Source of the DNA: G963674955 sp963674955
Lineage (GTDB): Bacteria > Desulfobacterota > Desulfovibrionia > Desulfovibrionales > Desulfovibrionaceae
Assembly (NCBI GenBank): GCA_963674955.2
Contig: CAXXKR010000001.1
Location: 186,001 to 250,000 of the forward strand
Length of the DNA stretch: 64,000 nucleotides
Reading direction: 5' to 3'
This document shows, one piece after another, positions 9,521 to 17,794 of the stretch. A program made the translations under genes and the position numbers. Positions within the stretch are counted from its first letter, which is position 1, and each line of letters opens with the position of its first letter. The notes under the pieces are model-generated. The model made no database searches. It was given only the letters and a program-made list of their open reading frames with translations, and was not told the origin of the DNA.

Positions 9521-9760
9521 ATGAGCATTCTAGTTCTAATCCTGGTCGGCCTTGTGGCTGGGTTTCTTGCCGGAAAGATAATGAAGGGCCGGGGTTTCGG
9601 TCTTGTGGTCAACATCCTCGTGGGCATCGGCGGTGCGCTGGTGGGCGGCTTTTTGGCCAGGGCGCTGGGCATTTATACCACCGGCATGATCGGCGCAATT
9701 ATAACGGCCACTGCCGGGGCGGTGGTTCTTTTGTTCATTGTTTCATTTTTTAAGAAATAA
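9521..9760 (+). CDS. GlsB/YeaQ/YmgE family stress-response membrane protein
   Basis: 79 residues, with AAAGGGGGGAAGCA before ATG. Three hydrophobic segments with the family pattern GFLAGKIMKGRGFG, a Gly-rich second segment (VGIGGALVGGFLARALG) and a final helix ending FFKK. The length fits the transglycosylase-associated/YeaQ family of small inner membrane proteins that are often induced by stress. Molecular role in the family is poorly known. Confidence 0.88.
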   Translation: MSILVLILVGLVAGFLAGKIMKGRGFGLVVNILVGIGGALVGGFLARALGIYTTGMIGAIITATAGAVVLLFIVSFFKK

Positions 9761-9832
9761 ACCCTGGGTATATATGCGGGGGCGGAGCCGAGAGTTCCGT
9801 CCTCTTCGTTTAATCGTCGGAACGGGTCGGCT

Positions 9833-10828
9833 CTAAATCAGGTCGGCTCCGCTCAGGATGGTCACGAACCGTTTGAACACGTCCATGTCCAATGCCCCCT
9901 TCATTTCATGGCGCATGAGGTTCAAGGCTTCAAAGGCTGTTTTTGCCGGAGCGTAGGGCCGTACGCTTCTGAGAGCGTCATATATGTCGGCCAGGGTGAC
10001 GGCCCGAATGGTCAAGGGGATGGCGTCGGCCTTTAGCCCGGCAGGGTATCCGGAGCCGTCGAGCTTTTCGTGGTGGAAAAGGATGCAGTTCAGGGCTTCC
10101 TGGGTCATGGTCAAGTGTGTGGTCAGCGATACGCCCTGAACGGGGTGGGTGTTGATGATCTCCCGTTCGGCCTTGGTCAGTGAGCCGGGCTTGTTGATTA
10201 TTTTTTTGGGTATTCTGGTCTTGCCGATGTCGTGGAGCATGGCCCCCAGGCCGCATTGGAAGAGTTGGTCGTCGTCCAGGTCGTAGGTGTTGAGGATCGC
10301 CGAAGAGTAGATGAACACGTGCACGCAGTGGGAATATGTCTTGTAGTCGTGGCTTATGAAGGGGGCCAGGGTTTTCAGGCCGTCCTCCCTGGCCAGAAAG
10401 CCGATGCTCTGCTTCACCATTTTTGAGACCCTGTCGAACTGTTCGCCGAGCATGCTGTCGGGCAGCTTCTGGGAGTAGATTTCCTTGACCACGGAACCTG
10501 CGGCCTCGTAAAAGACCCCGCCCCTGACATCCGCCGGAAGCGTGTCGTCCTCCAGGATCATGCCCAGGTTGTCTTCAATATAGTTCTCGAAATTTGTCTT
10601 TTCAGTGGTTTGGATGAAGATTTCCTTGACCCCGCAGTCATGCAGGTTTTCGGTGTGCTGGCGGGTGAACTGCTCCCCGCTTTTGGTGTAGAGTACGAAG
10701 TCGTTTTCCTGGTGCAGGAAAACCGAGAATTTTCCCATGGCGCCGGGAAAGATAAGCAGGGGGGAAACCGGGAAAAAGGTCGGCGGTATCCAGGGTTTGT
10801 TGTTTCCCTGATCATTGGTCTTGTTCAT
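9833..10828 (-). CDS. HD-GYP c-di-GMP phosphodiesterase
   Basis: 331 residues. The N-terminal ~110 residues resemble the regulatory part often fused to HD-GYP (VFLHQENDFVLYTKSGEQFT). The catalytic domain has the complete signature: LHDIGKTRIP for the HD dyad, NTHPVQG, HHEKLDGSGYP for the GYP loop, and LADIYDALRS. It should hydrolyse c-di-GMP in the cytoplasm. It starts 18 bases after the twin-CX3C gene on the same strand, so the two may be co-transcribed. Together with the nearby diguanylate cyclase and ComFB gene it makes a small c-di-GMP cluster. Confidence 0.92.
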   Translation of the reverse strand: MNKTNDQGNNKPWIPPTFFPVSPLLIFPGAMGKFSVFLHQENDFVLYTKSGEQFTRQHTENLHDCGVKEIFIQTTEKTNFENYIEDNLGMILEDDTLPADVRGGVFYEAAGSVVKEIYSQKLPDSMLGEQFDRVSKMVKQSIGFLAREDGLKTLAPFISHDYKTYSHCVHVFIYSSAILNTYDLDDDQLFQCGLGAMLHDIGKTRIPKKIINKPGSLTKAEREIINTHPVQGVSLTTHLTMTQEALNCILFHHEKLDGSGYPAGLKADAIPLTIRAVTLADIYDALRSVRPYAPAKTAFEALNLMRHEMKGALDMDVFKRFVTILSGADLI

Positions 10829-10846
10829 GTTCGCGGTTCCCGGCGT

Positions 10847-11107
10847 TTACTTGTAATGGTGATAGCTTCGAATCCGGCGGCGGCTTTCCAGGTACTCGCG
10901 CTCACAACGATTCCTGCATTTTTCGTATCCTATTTCCTGGCCAAGGCGCTTGCGCCATTGTTCGTCCGTTTCGTTGGACGTTTTTTTCAACACGGGGGGC
11001 TTGCACTTGTCCATGCAGGCCTGAAACTCCTTGCCGGGATCGCTTCCGGCCGGAGAGTTTGTGGAAAGAAGCAGCAATGCTGCCAGCAGAAAAAAAATCT
11101 TTTTCAT
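10847..11107 (-). CDS. small exported protein with twin CX3C motif
   Basis: 86 residues. A clear signal peptide (KKIFFLLAALLLLSTNSPAG) is followed by a short acidic/basic helical protein with CMDKC and, 34 residues on, CRNRC. Paired CX3C motifs on two helices are the layout of coiled-coil-helix-coiled-coil-helix proteins held by two disulfides in an oxidising compartment. Export to the periplasm would allow such disulfides. The C-terminus is basic and aromatic (RRRIRSYHHYK). Family not recognised; it precedes the HD-GYP gene by 18 bases. Confidence 0.7.
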   Translation of the reverse strand: MKKIFFLLAALLLLSTNSPAGSDPGKEFQACMDKCKPPVLKKTSNETDEQWRKRLGQEIGYEKCRNRCEREYLESRRRIRSYHHYK

Positions 11108-11356
11108 ACAATCAGTCCAGGGGATGGATTTTCCATTGTCCGGGGATTGAGGTCAAGCCTTCTTTTTGAAGCCACCATAACACGTTTCGACATTAAAACC
11201 ATGACGGTTTAGGGGGAAAGCCTTGCCCTTGGGTTCATGAAGAGTTGCCGGGAAAAAGAAATGGCGACTTCGGTTGCGGTGAAGCTGATTTGTTCTTGCT
11301 CAAATCGAATGGTTTCAGATAGTCTCATCTCTATAACTCAATTATTCGGAGGGGGC

Positions 11357-11659
11357 ATGGGCAGGTTCAAGAAGCAGTTCTACAACGAGGATTTGGAAAA
11401 CTATTCGGAAGAGATAGTTTTTGAGCAACTTTATCATATAGTGGAAGCGGGAAGCGAGGATTTCTGCCAGTGCGAGATATGCATTCAGGACATCGCCGCA
11501 ATCGTTCTCAACCGGGTTCCGACCCTTTACTGCTGTAGCCTGCTGGAGAAGATCACTCCCAACGACGATTTCATGGGAAAGATCGAAGAGGTTCGGGCCA
11601 TGGCCAAAAAGGAATTGTCAAACGCCATCGAGATGGTCAGGCGCAAGAATAATCATTAG
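11357..11659 (+). CDS. ComFB-domain protein
   Basis: The frame opens at 11237, but ATG 11357 follows TTCGGAGGGGGC, so I use a 100-residue product. It has the late-competence ComFB pattern: ENYSEEIVFEQLYHIV, then DFCQCEICIQDIAAIVLNRVP with the characteristic Cys pair, and a YCC segment. ComFB proteins are small cytoplasmic proteins; some homologues have been proposed as cyclic dinucleotide receptors, which would fit the GGDEF and HD-GYP genes within 3 kb. It stands alone, followed by a strong terminator. Confidence 0.8.
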   Translation: MGRFKKQFYNEDLENYSEEIVFEQLYHIVEAGSEDFCQCEICIQDIAAIVLNRVPTLYCCSLLEKITPNDDFMGKIEEVRAMAKKELSNAIEMVRRKNNH

Positions 11660-11681
11660 CCTTTCTGGTTTTTAAAAAAGC

Positions 11682-11717
11682 AACGGCTCCAATCCCGACC
11701 GGGATTGGAGCCGTTTT
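11682..11717 (+). terminator. strong intrinsic terminator after the ComFB gene
   Basis: A perfect 15-base stem (AACGGCTCCAATCCC paired with GGGATTGGAGCCGTT) with a GACC loop, followed by TT. On the minus strand the stem is followed by G/C then TTTTTTAAA, so it can also end the etfA transcript. Confidence 0.85.
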
Positions 11718-11738
11718 GATTGTGTCGGCAACAGGACT

Positions 11739-12755
11739 TTATCCAAGCAGCGCGTTGATTTTTTTCATGACTTCAAAGGCGTCCGCCACGTAAAGAACAT
11801 CGGCCTTGCCCTGGGCCCAGCCGCAGGAAGCGTCAAGGTTCACAGCCCTTCGCTCGTTGATGAAACGCCAGCCCACCACGTGCGGTTCCTCGCCGTGGCA
11901 ACAGGTGGCAAGGCCCTTCTGATGTCTGGGTGTCGCACCGGTCTGCCCCACCTGGTGCAGATGCGTTAGAAAGGAGATGACGGCCTGTCCGTCGCCGCCC
12001 TGGTCCACAAGGGATTTGCTGCTGCCGAGGGACGACTTGGTGGAGCCGAGAAAGTCGTGAATGATGCTCTCGGCGTCCTGGACATGGGCCTGCCCGTCGG
12101 CCTGCTTTTTTGTCCAGCCCGCTCCGGCCACAAGCAGCAGCTCCGCGTCGGGGCGGATGGTCTGCTCATCGGCGGAAGGCGATTCCAGGCCCGTGACTGT
12201 GGTGCGCAGGGCCGGAAGCTCCGCCTGGACCTGCTCGAACTCCACGCTGCCCTGGCCCTGAAAGGGCTCGAAGCAGCCGGGCTCCAAGGTCATGAACCAG
12301 GGCAGTCCCGTACGGGTCTGGTCCGCGACCATGCGCTGGCGATAATACCAGCGGTTGACATGGGGCTGGCCGTCTTTGGCGAATATGCCGGTCAGGTGGG
12401 TGTCCACCCTGCCGTCCATGCGGGCGGCCACCCCAGGCAGAATCCTGCTCATTCTGGATGTGGCCGGTGCAATGACTACCTCGGCGCCGGACGCCCTGCA
12501 CAGGGCCTCCACGGCGGCCGCATCGCTGGCGTAGCGGGGCTGGGCGAAGTCCGAACCGGTCACGGCCATGACCTTGGCCGCGCCGCAGCCTCCGAGAGCT
12601 TCCGCCGCCTTGGCCGCTTCCTGGCCGATGATTCCGGCGTGCAGTTCCGCATCGAGGCTTGCGGCGAGTTCCCTTGCGGCGGTCAAGGCCTCGAGAGCCG
12701 CCTTGGGCAGGCTCTGGTCCTCTTTGGTATGGGCGATAAAAAGTATGTTTTTCAT
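11739..12755 (-). CDS. etfA: electron transfer flavoprotein alpha subunit
   Basis: 338 residues, start behind AAGGAAAATGTC. The N-terminal domain has the ETF fold pattern (NILFIAHTKEDQ and APATSRMSRILPGVAARMDG). The C-terminal FAD domain has LLVAGAGW, SSLGSSKSLVDQGG, HQVGQTGATPRHQ and a divergent final part (FINERRAVNLDASCGWAQGK). It forms a heterodimer with EtfB and passes electrons from acyl-CoA dehydrogenases to ETF:quinone oxidoreductase. It is the last gene of the acd-etfqo-etfB-etfA order on the minus strand, 97 bases after etfB. The FAD end is more divergent than usual. Confidence 0.88.
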   Translation of the reverse strand: MKNILFIAHTKEDQSLPKAALEALTAARELAASLDAELHAGIIGQEAAKAAEALGGCGAAKVMAVTGSDFAQPRYASDAAAVEALCRASGAEVVIAPATSRMSRILPGVAARMDGRVDTHLTGIFAKDGQPHVNRWYYRQRMVADQTRTGLPWFMTLEPGCFEPFQGQGSVEFEQVQAELPALRTTVTGLESPSADEQTIRPDAELLLVAGAGWTKKQADGQAHVQDAESIIHDFLGSTKSSLGSSKSLVDQGGDGQAVISFLTHLHQVGQTGATPRHQKGLATCCHGEEPHVVGWRFINERRAVNLDASCGWAQGKADVLYVADAFEVMKKINALLG

Positions 12756-12852
12756 GACATTTTCCTTCTTGGAAGGTTGTCCAGTGTTTTCAACAGTCTA
12801 AATATTTTCTAGATTTTCTCTATAAAACTAACATGCTGAAATAATTGAGCGC

Positions 12853-13647
12853 CTATCCCTTGATCCAGGCCACGATTTCCTGGGCTATCTGGTCGGCGGT
12901 CATGTCCTTTTCAATGCGGGTGTCGCGTTGGACCTTCGGTGTTTCCACCGAGTCGAAGTTCATGTCTCCGGCATCGGCCTGAAAGGGCTTGGCCTGCTGG
13001 ATGGCGGGCATGATGAGCCTCATGTTCTGCATTCCAACCTGGGGGTTGTTGGGCGGTTCGGGCAGATTGCCGGTGGCCCAGCCCAGAACTGCAGGCGCGC
13101 CTTGGCATTTCGAAAGGAGATAGCTTCCGCCCTCGATGCGCTCCTTGACCTGGAATGAACCGTCCGCGGCTGGAGAAATTTCGTCGACGCCCTGAAACTG
13201 GTCGGTTATGCCCAGTTTTTCGCCGACCATCTGCATGACCGCTCCGGTGCCCCGGGAGGCCGACTGCCAGCCGCCGAAGAGCAGCAGCTTGGATTTGTCC
13301 AGGCCGCTTATGCCCTCTATGGCTTCGGCCAGGGCCGCAGCCACTTGGGTGGGTTCCGTAAAGCCGCCCGCGCTGCCGTCGATGACCACCAGTTCGAAGG
13401 GCACCTTCTGGGCGATGTTCATCATTACCTGCTGCAGCTTGGCCTTGGGTCCGAGGCTGACCAGCCAGACCTTGCTGTCCGGGGCGCCTTTGGCAAGGTT
13501 GGCGGCTTCGTAAAGGGCGTGGCCCGCCCAGGGGTCAAGCACGGCGGGCAGCATCATCTCGTTTTTCAGAGCCGGGCCGGGGATCGGCTCCAGGGTCTGG
13601 AGGGGGTCCGGAACTATGCTTCCACAGACCACGATGTGATAGCTCAT
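12853..13647 (-). CDS. etfB: electron transfer flavoprotein beta subunit
   Basis: 264 residues with AAGGAGTTACTAG before ATG. The family layout is visible: DPWAGHALYEAANLAK near the adenine-nucleotide domain, LVSLGPKAKLQQ, and SKLLLFGGWQSASRGTGAVMQMVGEKLG in the middle. The last ~40 residues form the arm that wraps around the alpha subunit. EtfB binds AMP and docks the partner dehydrogenase. The gene lies between ETF-QO (116 bases) and etfA. Confidence 0.9.
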   Translation of the reverse strand: MSYHIVVCGSIVPDPLQTLEPIPGPALKNEMMLPAVLDPWAGHALYEAANLAKGAPDSKVWLVSLGPKAKLQQVMMNIAQKVPFELVVIDGSAGGFTEPTQVAAALAEAIEGISGLDKSKLLLFGGWQSASRGTGAVMQMVGEKLGITDQFQGVDEISPAADGSFQVKERIEGGSYLLSKCQGAPAVLGWATGNLPEPPNNPQVGMQNMRLIMPAIQQAKPFQADAGDMNFDSVETPKVQRDTRIEKDMTADQIAQEIVAWIKG

Positions 13648-13718
13648 CTAGTAACTCCTTGAAAAATATTCAAAGCCGCCGTTCGGTTGACCGGGGCCCT
13701 GGCGTCCGACATGGACAC

Positions 13719-13750
13719 GGGAACTCCACGCCCAAGGGCGTGGAGTTCCC
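13719..13750 (-). other. large perfect stem-loop between etf-qo and etfB
   Basis: GGGAACTCCACGCCC pairs perfectly with GGGCGTGGAGTTCCC across a two-base centre (real loop at least four bases). Neither strand has a following T run, so it is more likely an mRNA-processing or stability element, or a partial attenuator, than a simple terminator. Confidence 0.6.
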
Positions 13751-13763
13751 GGTGATACATCTC

Positions 13764-15602
13764 TTAATTTTCCGCGGAATGCAACCCGCCTGAACCGGCG
13801 GAGAACTTGATGTTGGTTTTTTCAGGGTCGTTCGGGTCGGATTTGCTGCAGTTCCACATGCAGGCGCCGCAATGCACGCACTTTTCCCGGTCGAAAAGGG
13901 GCACGCCCCCATCGGGGTTGGTGCTGATGGCCTGACCGGAACAGGCCTCGATGCAGATTTTCTCCCTGCAGTCCGCGCAGGTTTCGGGATTCCTGAAGAG
14001 CACGTGGTCCGCGTATCCGGGTGCGGCCTGAACCTTGCCGCCCAGCAGCAGTGCGTCCTGGTGGGAGATGAGCAGCTTGCCGTCAAGGGAAATTTCGGGC
14101 CAGCCGGCGCGGTCCATGAGCTTGTCATGCAGGGAAAGGCCTTTGGATGTGCATTCTTCCACGATCCGGGCAATCTCGTCGGCCGGGATTCTGCCCTTGT
14201 AGTATTCTTCAAGGGTGGGAATCCTGTCCTGGGGCTTCATGATGGGACCGGAAATGTTCAGCGCGCCTTTGGTCAGGCCTGAAAAGGCCATGCCCAAAAG
14301 TCCGGGTATCATGCCCTTCTGGAAGCCGTCCCTGGATTTTTCGGCGACCACTGCCTCCTTTTCCAGCCATGACGCCCTGCGGCGGCTCTCATAGGCCTTC
14401 TCGAGGTTTTTCTTGCTGAAGGCGTGTCCACCCTCAAGCAGCTCGAAAACGGCCTCTGCGAGCAAAACTCCGCTGAACCAGGCCTCGTCCACGCCGGAAC
14501 CCGAAAGGATGTTCGTGCTGCCCGAGCCTTCGCCTATCCTGGCGTAGCCGTCGCCCACCAGGCGGGGCTCTCCGCGCCTGCCGGATTCCTGAATGCTTTT
14601 GGCTCCCCAGGAGCGCAGGGTTCCGCCCTTGATCTTGTCCCAGATGTAGGGGTGCAGCATCCAGTGTTGCAGGTAGCGGTATGCGGTGCGCACGGGCGAG
14701 TCGAACCAGGAGGGCACAAAGATGCCCAGTGAGGCCGTGCGGTCCGGGTAGACGTACATGAATCCGAAAATTTCGGGTTCGGGATAGCCCAGGGTGTGGT
14801 AGACCATGCCGGGCTTGAGGTCCGAGCCTTCGGGAAGCTCCACGACCATTTTCATGCCCACCGCCCACTCGCGCTGGTGGTTGCCGTCTGGCAGCCCGAA
14901 ATGGTCGTCCAGTTTTTGGCCCACCGCGCCGACGGGTCCGTCGCCCACCACGGTGAGGGCCGCGTGGATGTCCATACCGGCCATGAAACCGGCGTCCGGG
15001 TTGCCCTGCTTGTCGGTGCCCTGGTCCATGAGCCTGACGCCGACCACCGAGTCTTTTTCGATTATGGGTTCGCGCACCGGGGTGCCCGGCCAGATTTGGA
15101 CCTGACCGGAGGCCATGAGATTTTGCCCAACCCACTGGGTGAATTGGCCGATGGAGGTGACCAGTCCCGGTTCCTTGCGCAGGAAAGGAGGCAGGTAGGG
15201 CAGTTCGTAGGCGAAATCCCTGGCCAGCAGCCCGATCATCTTTTCAGCCAGTTTCAGGCCCGTGGACCTGCGGCTGGCCCCGTGAGGGTCGAGGAGATAG
15301 GCCACGGACTCTCCGGTGACCTCGGAGGTCATGGGGATTTGCGAGGGGTCCAGGTCCGGAAAGCTCTGCCTGATGGCGCGGCCCTTGGTGACCACGCCGG
15401 AAACGCCGAAGCCCATGTCGTCGGCCCGCTCGTAGCAGATGACCTGCGGCGGCATGCCGGGCATGGTCTTGCTTTCAACGGCCGGGGAGCCGTCCTCTTT
15501 GGTCATCAGCCGGGAAAGGGTGGTCAGGAAACCGCCCGTGGCCGGGCCGAAGCCCACACAGGCGATGTCCACATCCATTCTCTGGCGTTCGATTTCGCTC
15601 AT
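13764..15602 (-). CDS. electron transfer flavoprotein:quinone oxidoreductase
   Basis: 612 residues. An N-terminal FAD-binding motif (ACVGFGPATGGFL, residues about 15-27) and an Rossmann-type second half are present. The C-terminus carries one [4Fe-4S]-type ferredoxin module: CADCREKICIEAC, then CVHCGACMWNCSK. ETF-QO takes electrons from ETF and reduces the membrane quinone pool. The usual length is about 550-610 residues. The gene lies directly downstream of the acyl-CoA dehydrogenase (12-base gap), so the module links fatty acyl-CoA oxidation to menaquinone. Confidence 0.93.
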   Translation of the reverse strand: MSEIERQRMDVDIACVGFGPATGGFLTTLSRLMTKEDGSPAVESKTMPGMPPQVICYERADDMGFGVSGVVTKGRAIRQSFPDLDPSQIPMTSEVTGESVAYLLDPHGASRRSTGLKLAEKMIGLLARDFAYELPYLPPFLRKEPGLVTSIGQFTQWVGQNLMASGQVQIWPGTPVREPIIEKDSVVGVRLMDQGTDKQGNPDAGFMAGMDIHAALTVVGDGPVGAVGQKLDDHFGLPDGNHQREWAVGMKMVVELPEGSDLKPGMVYHTLGYPEPEIFGFMYVYPDRTASLGIFVPSWFDSPVRTAYRYLQHWMLHPYIWDKIKGGTLRSWGAKSIQESGRRGEPRLVGDGYARIGEGSGSTNILSGSGVDEAWFSGVLLAEAVFELLEGGHAFSKKNLEKAYESRRRASWLEKEAVVAEKSRDGFQKGMIPGLLGMAFSGLTKGALNISGPIMKPQDRIPTLEEYYKGRIPADEIARIVEECTSKGLSLHDKLMDRAGWPEISLDGKLLISHQDALLLGGKVQAAPGYADHVLFRNPETCADCREKICIEACSGQAISTNPDGGVPLFDREKCVHCGACMWNCSKSDPNDPEKTNIKFSAGSGGLHSAEN

Positions 15603-15614
15603 TGGTTCACCTGT

Positions 15615-17672
15615 CTAGATGGGGTAGTCCAGGGCCTCTGGGATCATTACCGTGCTTAGGGCGCCAGCGGCGCGATCCTTGGCCAGCCTGCATCCGCCCA
15701 GGGCCGCGTCGACCTTGGTTCGCAGGGCCGCGAATTCAGAGGCTGAGTCGGCCTCAAAGGTGTAACCGTAGACCAGTTCGGCCAGAATCCTGCCCACTTC
15801 CCCGGCGGAACGTGCGGCCTGGACATGGGCCAGATCGGTGTAAAAGCCGAGCAGCCCTTCCAGCCCTTCGGCCACAACCGGATTGTCCGGACCTTTTTTG
15901 GCCAGTTCCTGCACGTCCTGGATCAGGCAGTAGGCGCTGACCAGCCAGCACACGGCGTCGGCCAGGGGAAAGGTCACGCCCTGGCGTTTGCGGTGGAATA
16001 CAACCTTGCCGTTGTCGTCCTTTGCCTTCTGGAGATGTTCCAGGGACCAGAGCCACATTTCCATGGCCGCGGCCAGGACGTCCGCTCCGGTTTCGGGTTT
16101 TTCACCGGCCAGGGCCTGGAGCCGCCCGATCATGCCCTTGAGCTGGGCCAGGAACAGGGGATTGGCCATGGTCACGGTCAGGTGCAGGCGCTGCACGGCT
16201 TCGGGCCCCTCGTAGGTGGCCTCCAGCTGGGCGTCGCCCCATTTGTGCATCAGGAATCCGGGGCAGTCCTCGGTGATTCCGTAGCCGCCCACAAGGCTGA
16301 TGGCCTCGCGCATCATTGTGGCGCCGTGGCCCGTGTTCCAGAGCTTGCAGGCCGGGATGAGCACGCCCGCCAAGGAGTCTTGCATGGAGAACTTGACCAG
16401 GGAATCGGAGTCCAGTTCATTGAATCTGTTTTGGTCGCGTTGGCCCTCGGGCAGGTAGTAAAGTTCGATGTATTCCAGAACCTGATCCGCAACCTTCTTC
16501 AGGGCGGCCATCTGCTTGCGCGGTCCGACAACTCCCTGCCGCTCAAGGATTTCGTCCTTGGCCCGTTCCGTGGGGTCGTAGTCGTCGGCCAGGCGTGCGG
16601 CGGTGAAGCCCAGTGAGGCCCCGGCCTCGCCGGAGGCCCAGAGGTCCAGCAACCTGTGCTGGGGGTCTTCCTTCTGCTGCAAGCCCTGGTCGAACTTGGG
16701 GCTGCCCGGGGTGGCCGCGTCGCCGCCGCGAAAGCGGGAGCGGTGGTAGCGGATGACGGGCTCGATGGCGGAAAGCAGCTTGGCAGTTGTCATCAGGCCG
16801 ACGGGTATGCGGGTGCGGTGAAAGACCGAGCCGATGACCTCTCCGTGGGTGAAGTTGGGGACAATGACGCCGTCCTGCACGGTATAGCCGCCGATTATCC
16901 TGGAGGCGGGAACCTTGAGCGAGAACACGGGGTCCCTGGTGGAGGACAGCTGGTGAACCATTTTCAACGTGGGCGCGCCCCTGTCGAACAGGCCGGGGTC
17001 GCCCTCTTCCAGGGTGATCATGCAGGAGCTCTTGATGCGTTCGTCGTCGGTGTCCACGGCTGCGGTGACGAAATTTGCGAAATCCATGTTGGTGATGAAA
17101 CGGCCGCGCTTTTCCACCTGGAGCATGGGCTCCTGGCCCTCTTCCCATTCGGCGATCCTGATCTTGCCCACCAGAACGCCGGTGTCCACGCCCACATAGG
17201 GCAGGGGTTCGGTCAGGGCGAAGGCCCCGCGCCATATTTCGCGGTCCTCGCCGGGCTGGGGCGGAACCGAGCGGCCCATGTAGTAGTCGCGCTGTTCAGG
17301 CGTTCCTTTTTCGTGGATGGGCGCCAGGGCCAGGTTTCCGGCCAGGCTGCATGTGGCGGAACCGCCGTCGACCCAGGCCAGCTCGAAGGCCACAAGGGCC
17401 AGGGCCAGGTTCTTGGGTCCTTCTATGAATCCGCCCTGGGCCGGGTCCATGAAAAGCGAGGTCAGTCCGGCCTGGTCAAAGGCGGTTAGGAGTTCGTTTT
17501 TTCGGTCGTTCCATTCGTGGGAGTTCCTGACACCGTCGGCCACCATTCTGGCGACCACGCCGCGGGCGATGCCCCTGGCGGACTGGACAACCATTTGCAG
17601 GTCGTAGCGGTCGGAGAATCTCCACATTATCTGCCTGACGTCGTCTCCAGGTAGAGTGCGCAAGGTTTCCAT
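15615..17672 (-). CDS. acyl-CoA dehydrogenase, long form
   Basis: The reading frame extends to 18038, overlapping the next gene, but the ATG at 17672 follows CACAGGATA and gives 685 residues with a normal N-terminus (METLRTLPGDDV). The N-terminal and middle domains contain FELAWVDGGSATCSLAGNLA and FALTEP. The C-terminal helical domain has SLVGGYGITEDCPGFLMHKW and YEGPEAVQRL, typical of FAD-dependent acyl-CoA dehydrogenases. It is longer than the usual ~390 residues, as in the class with an extra C-terminal domain. It oxidises acyl-CoA to enoyl-CoA and passes electrons to ETF encoded next to it. Chain-length preference cannot be read from the sequence. Confidence 0.88.
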   Translation of the reverse strand: METLRTLPGDDVRQIMWRFSDRYDLQMVVQSARGIARGVVARMVADGVRNSHEWNDRKNELLTAFDQAGLTSLFMDPAQGGFIEGPKNLALALVAFELAWVDGGSATCSLAGNLALAPIHEKGTPEQRDYYMGRSVPPQPGEDREIWRGAFALTEPLPYVGVDTGVLVGKIRIAEWEEGQEPMLQVEKRGRFITNMDFANFVTAAVDTDDERIKSSCMITLEEGDPGLFDRGAPTLKMVHQLSSTRDPVFSLKVPASRIIGGYTVQDGVIVPNFTHGEVIGSVFHRTRIPVGLMTTAKLLSAIEPVIRYHRSRFRGGDAATPGSPKFDQGLQQKEDPQHRLLDLWASGEAGASLGFTAARLADDYDPTERAKDEILERQGVVGPRKQMAALKKVADQVLEYIELYYLPEGQRDQNRFNELDSDSLVKFSMQDSLAGVLIPACKLWNTGHGATMMREAISLVGGYGITEDCPGFLMHKWGDAQLEATYEGPEAVQRLHLTVTMANPLFLAQLKGMIGRLQALAGEKPETGADVLAAAMEMWLWSLEHLQKAKDDNGKVVFHRKRQGVTFPLADAVCWLVSAYCLIQDVQELAKKGPDNPVVAEGLEGLLGFYTDLAHVQAARSAGEVGRILAELVYGYTFEADSASEFAALRTKVDAALGGCRLAKDRAAGALSTVMIPEALDYPI

Positions 17673-17794
17673 AAAAAATATCCTGTGTTTGTGTTGTTGC
17701 CAATGGTAAAATTTGGATTCGGGAGCATAAGCGATACCCCCTGCGCCGTCAAATTGGGCGGGAGAAAAACGCTTTGCCTTGAGGGCAATGAGGG

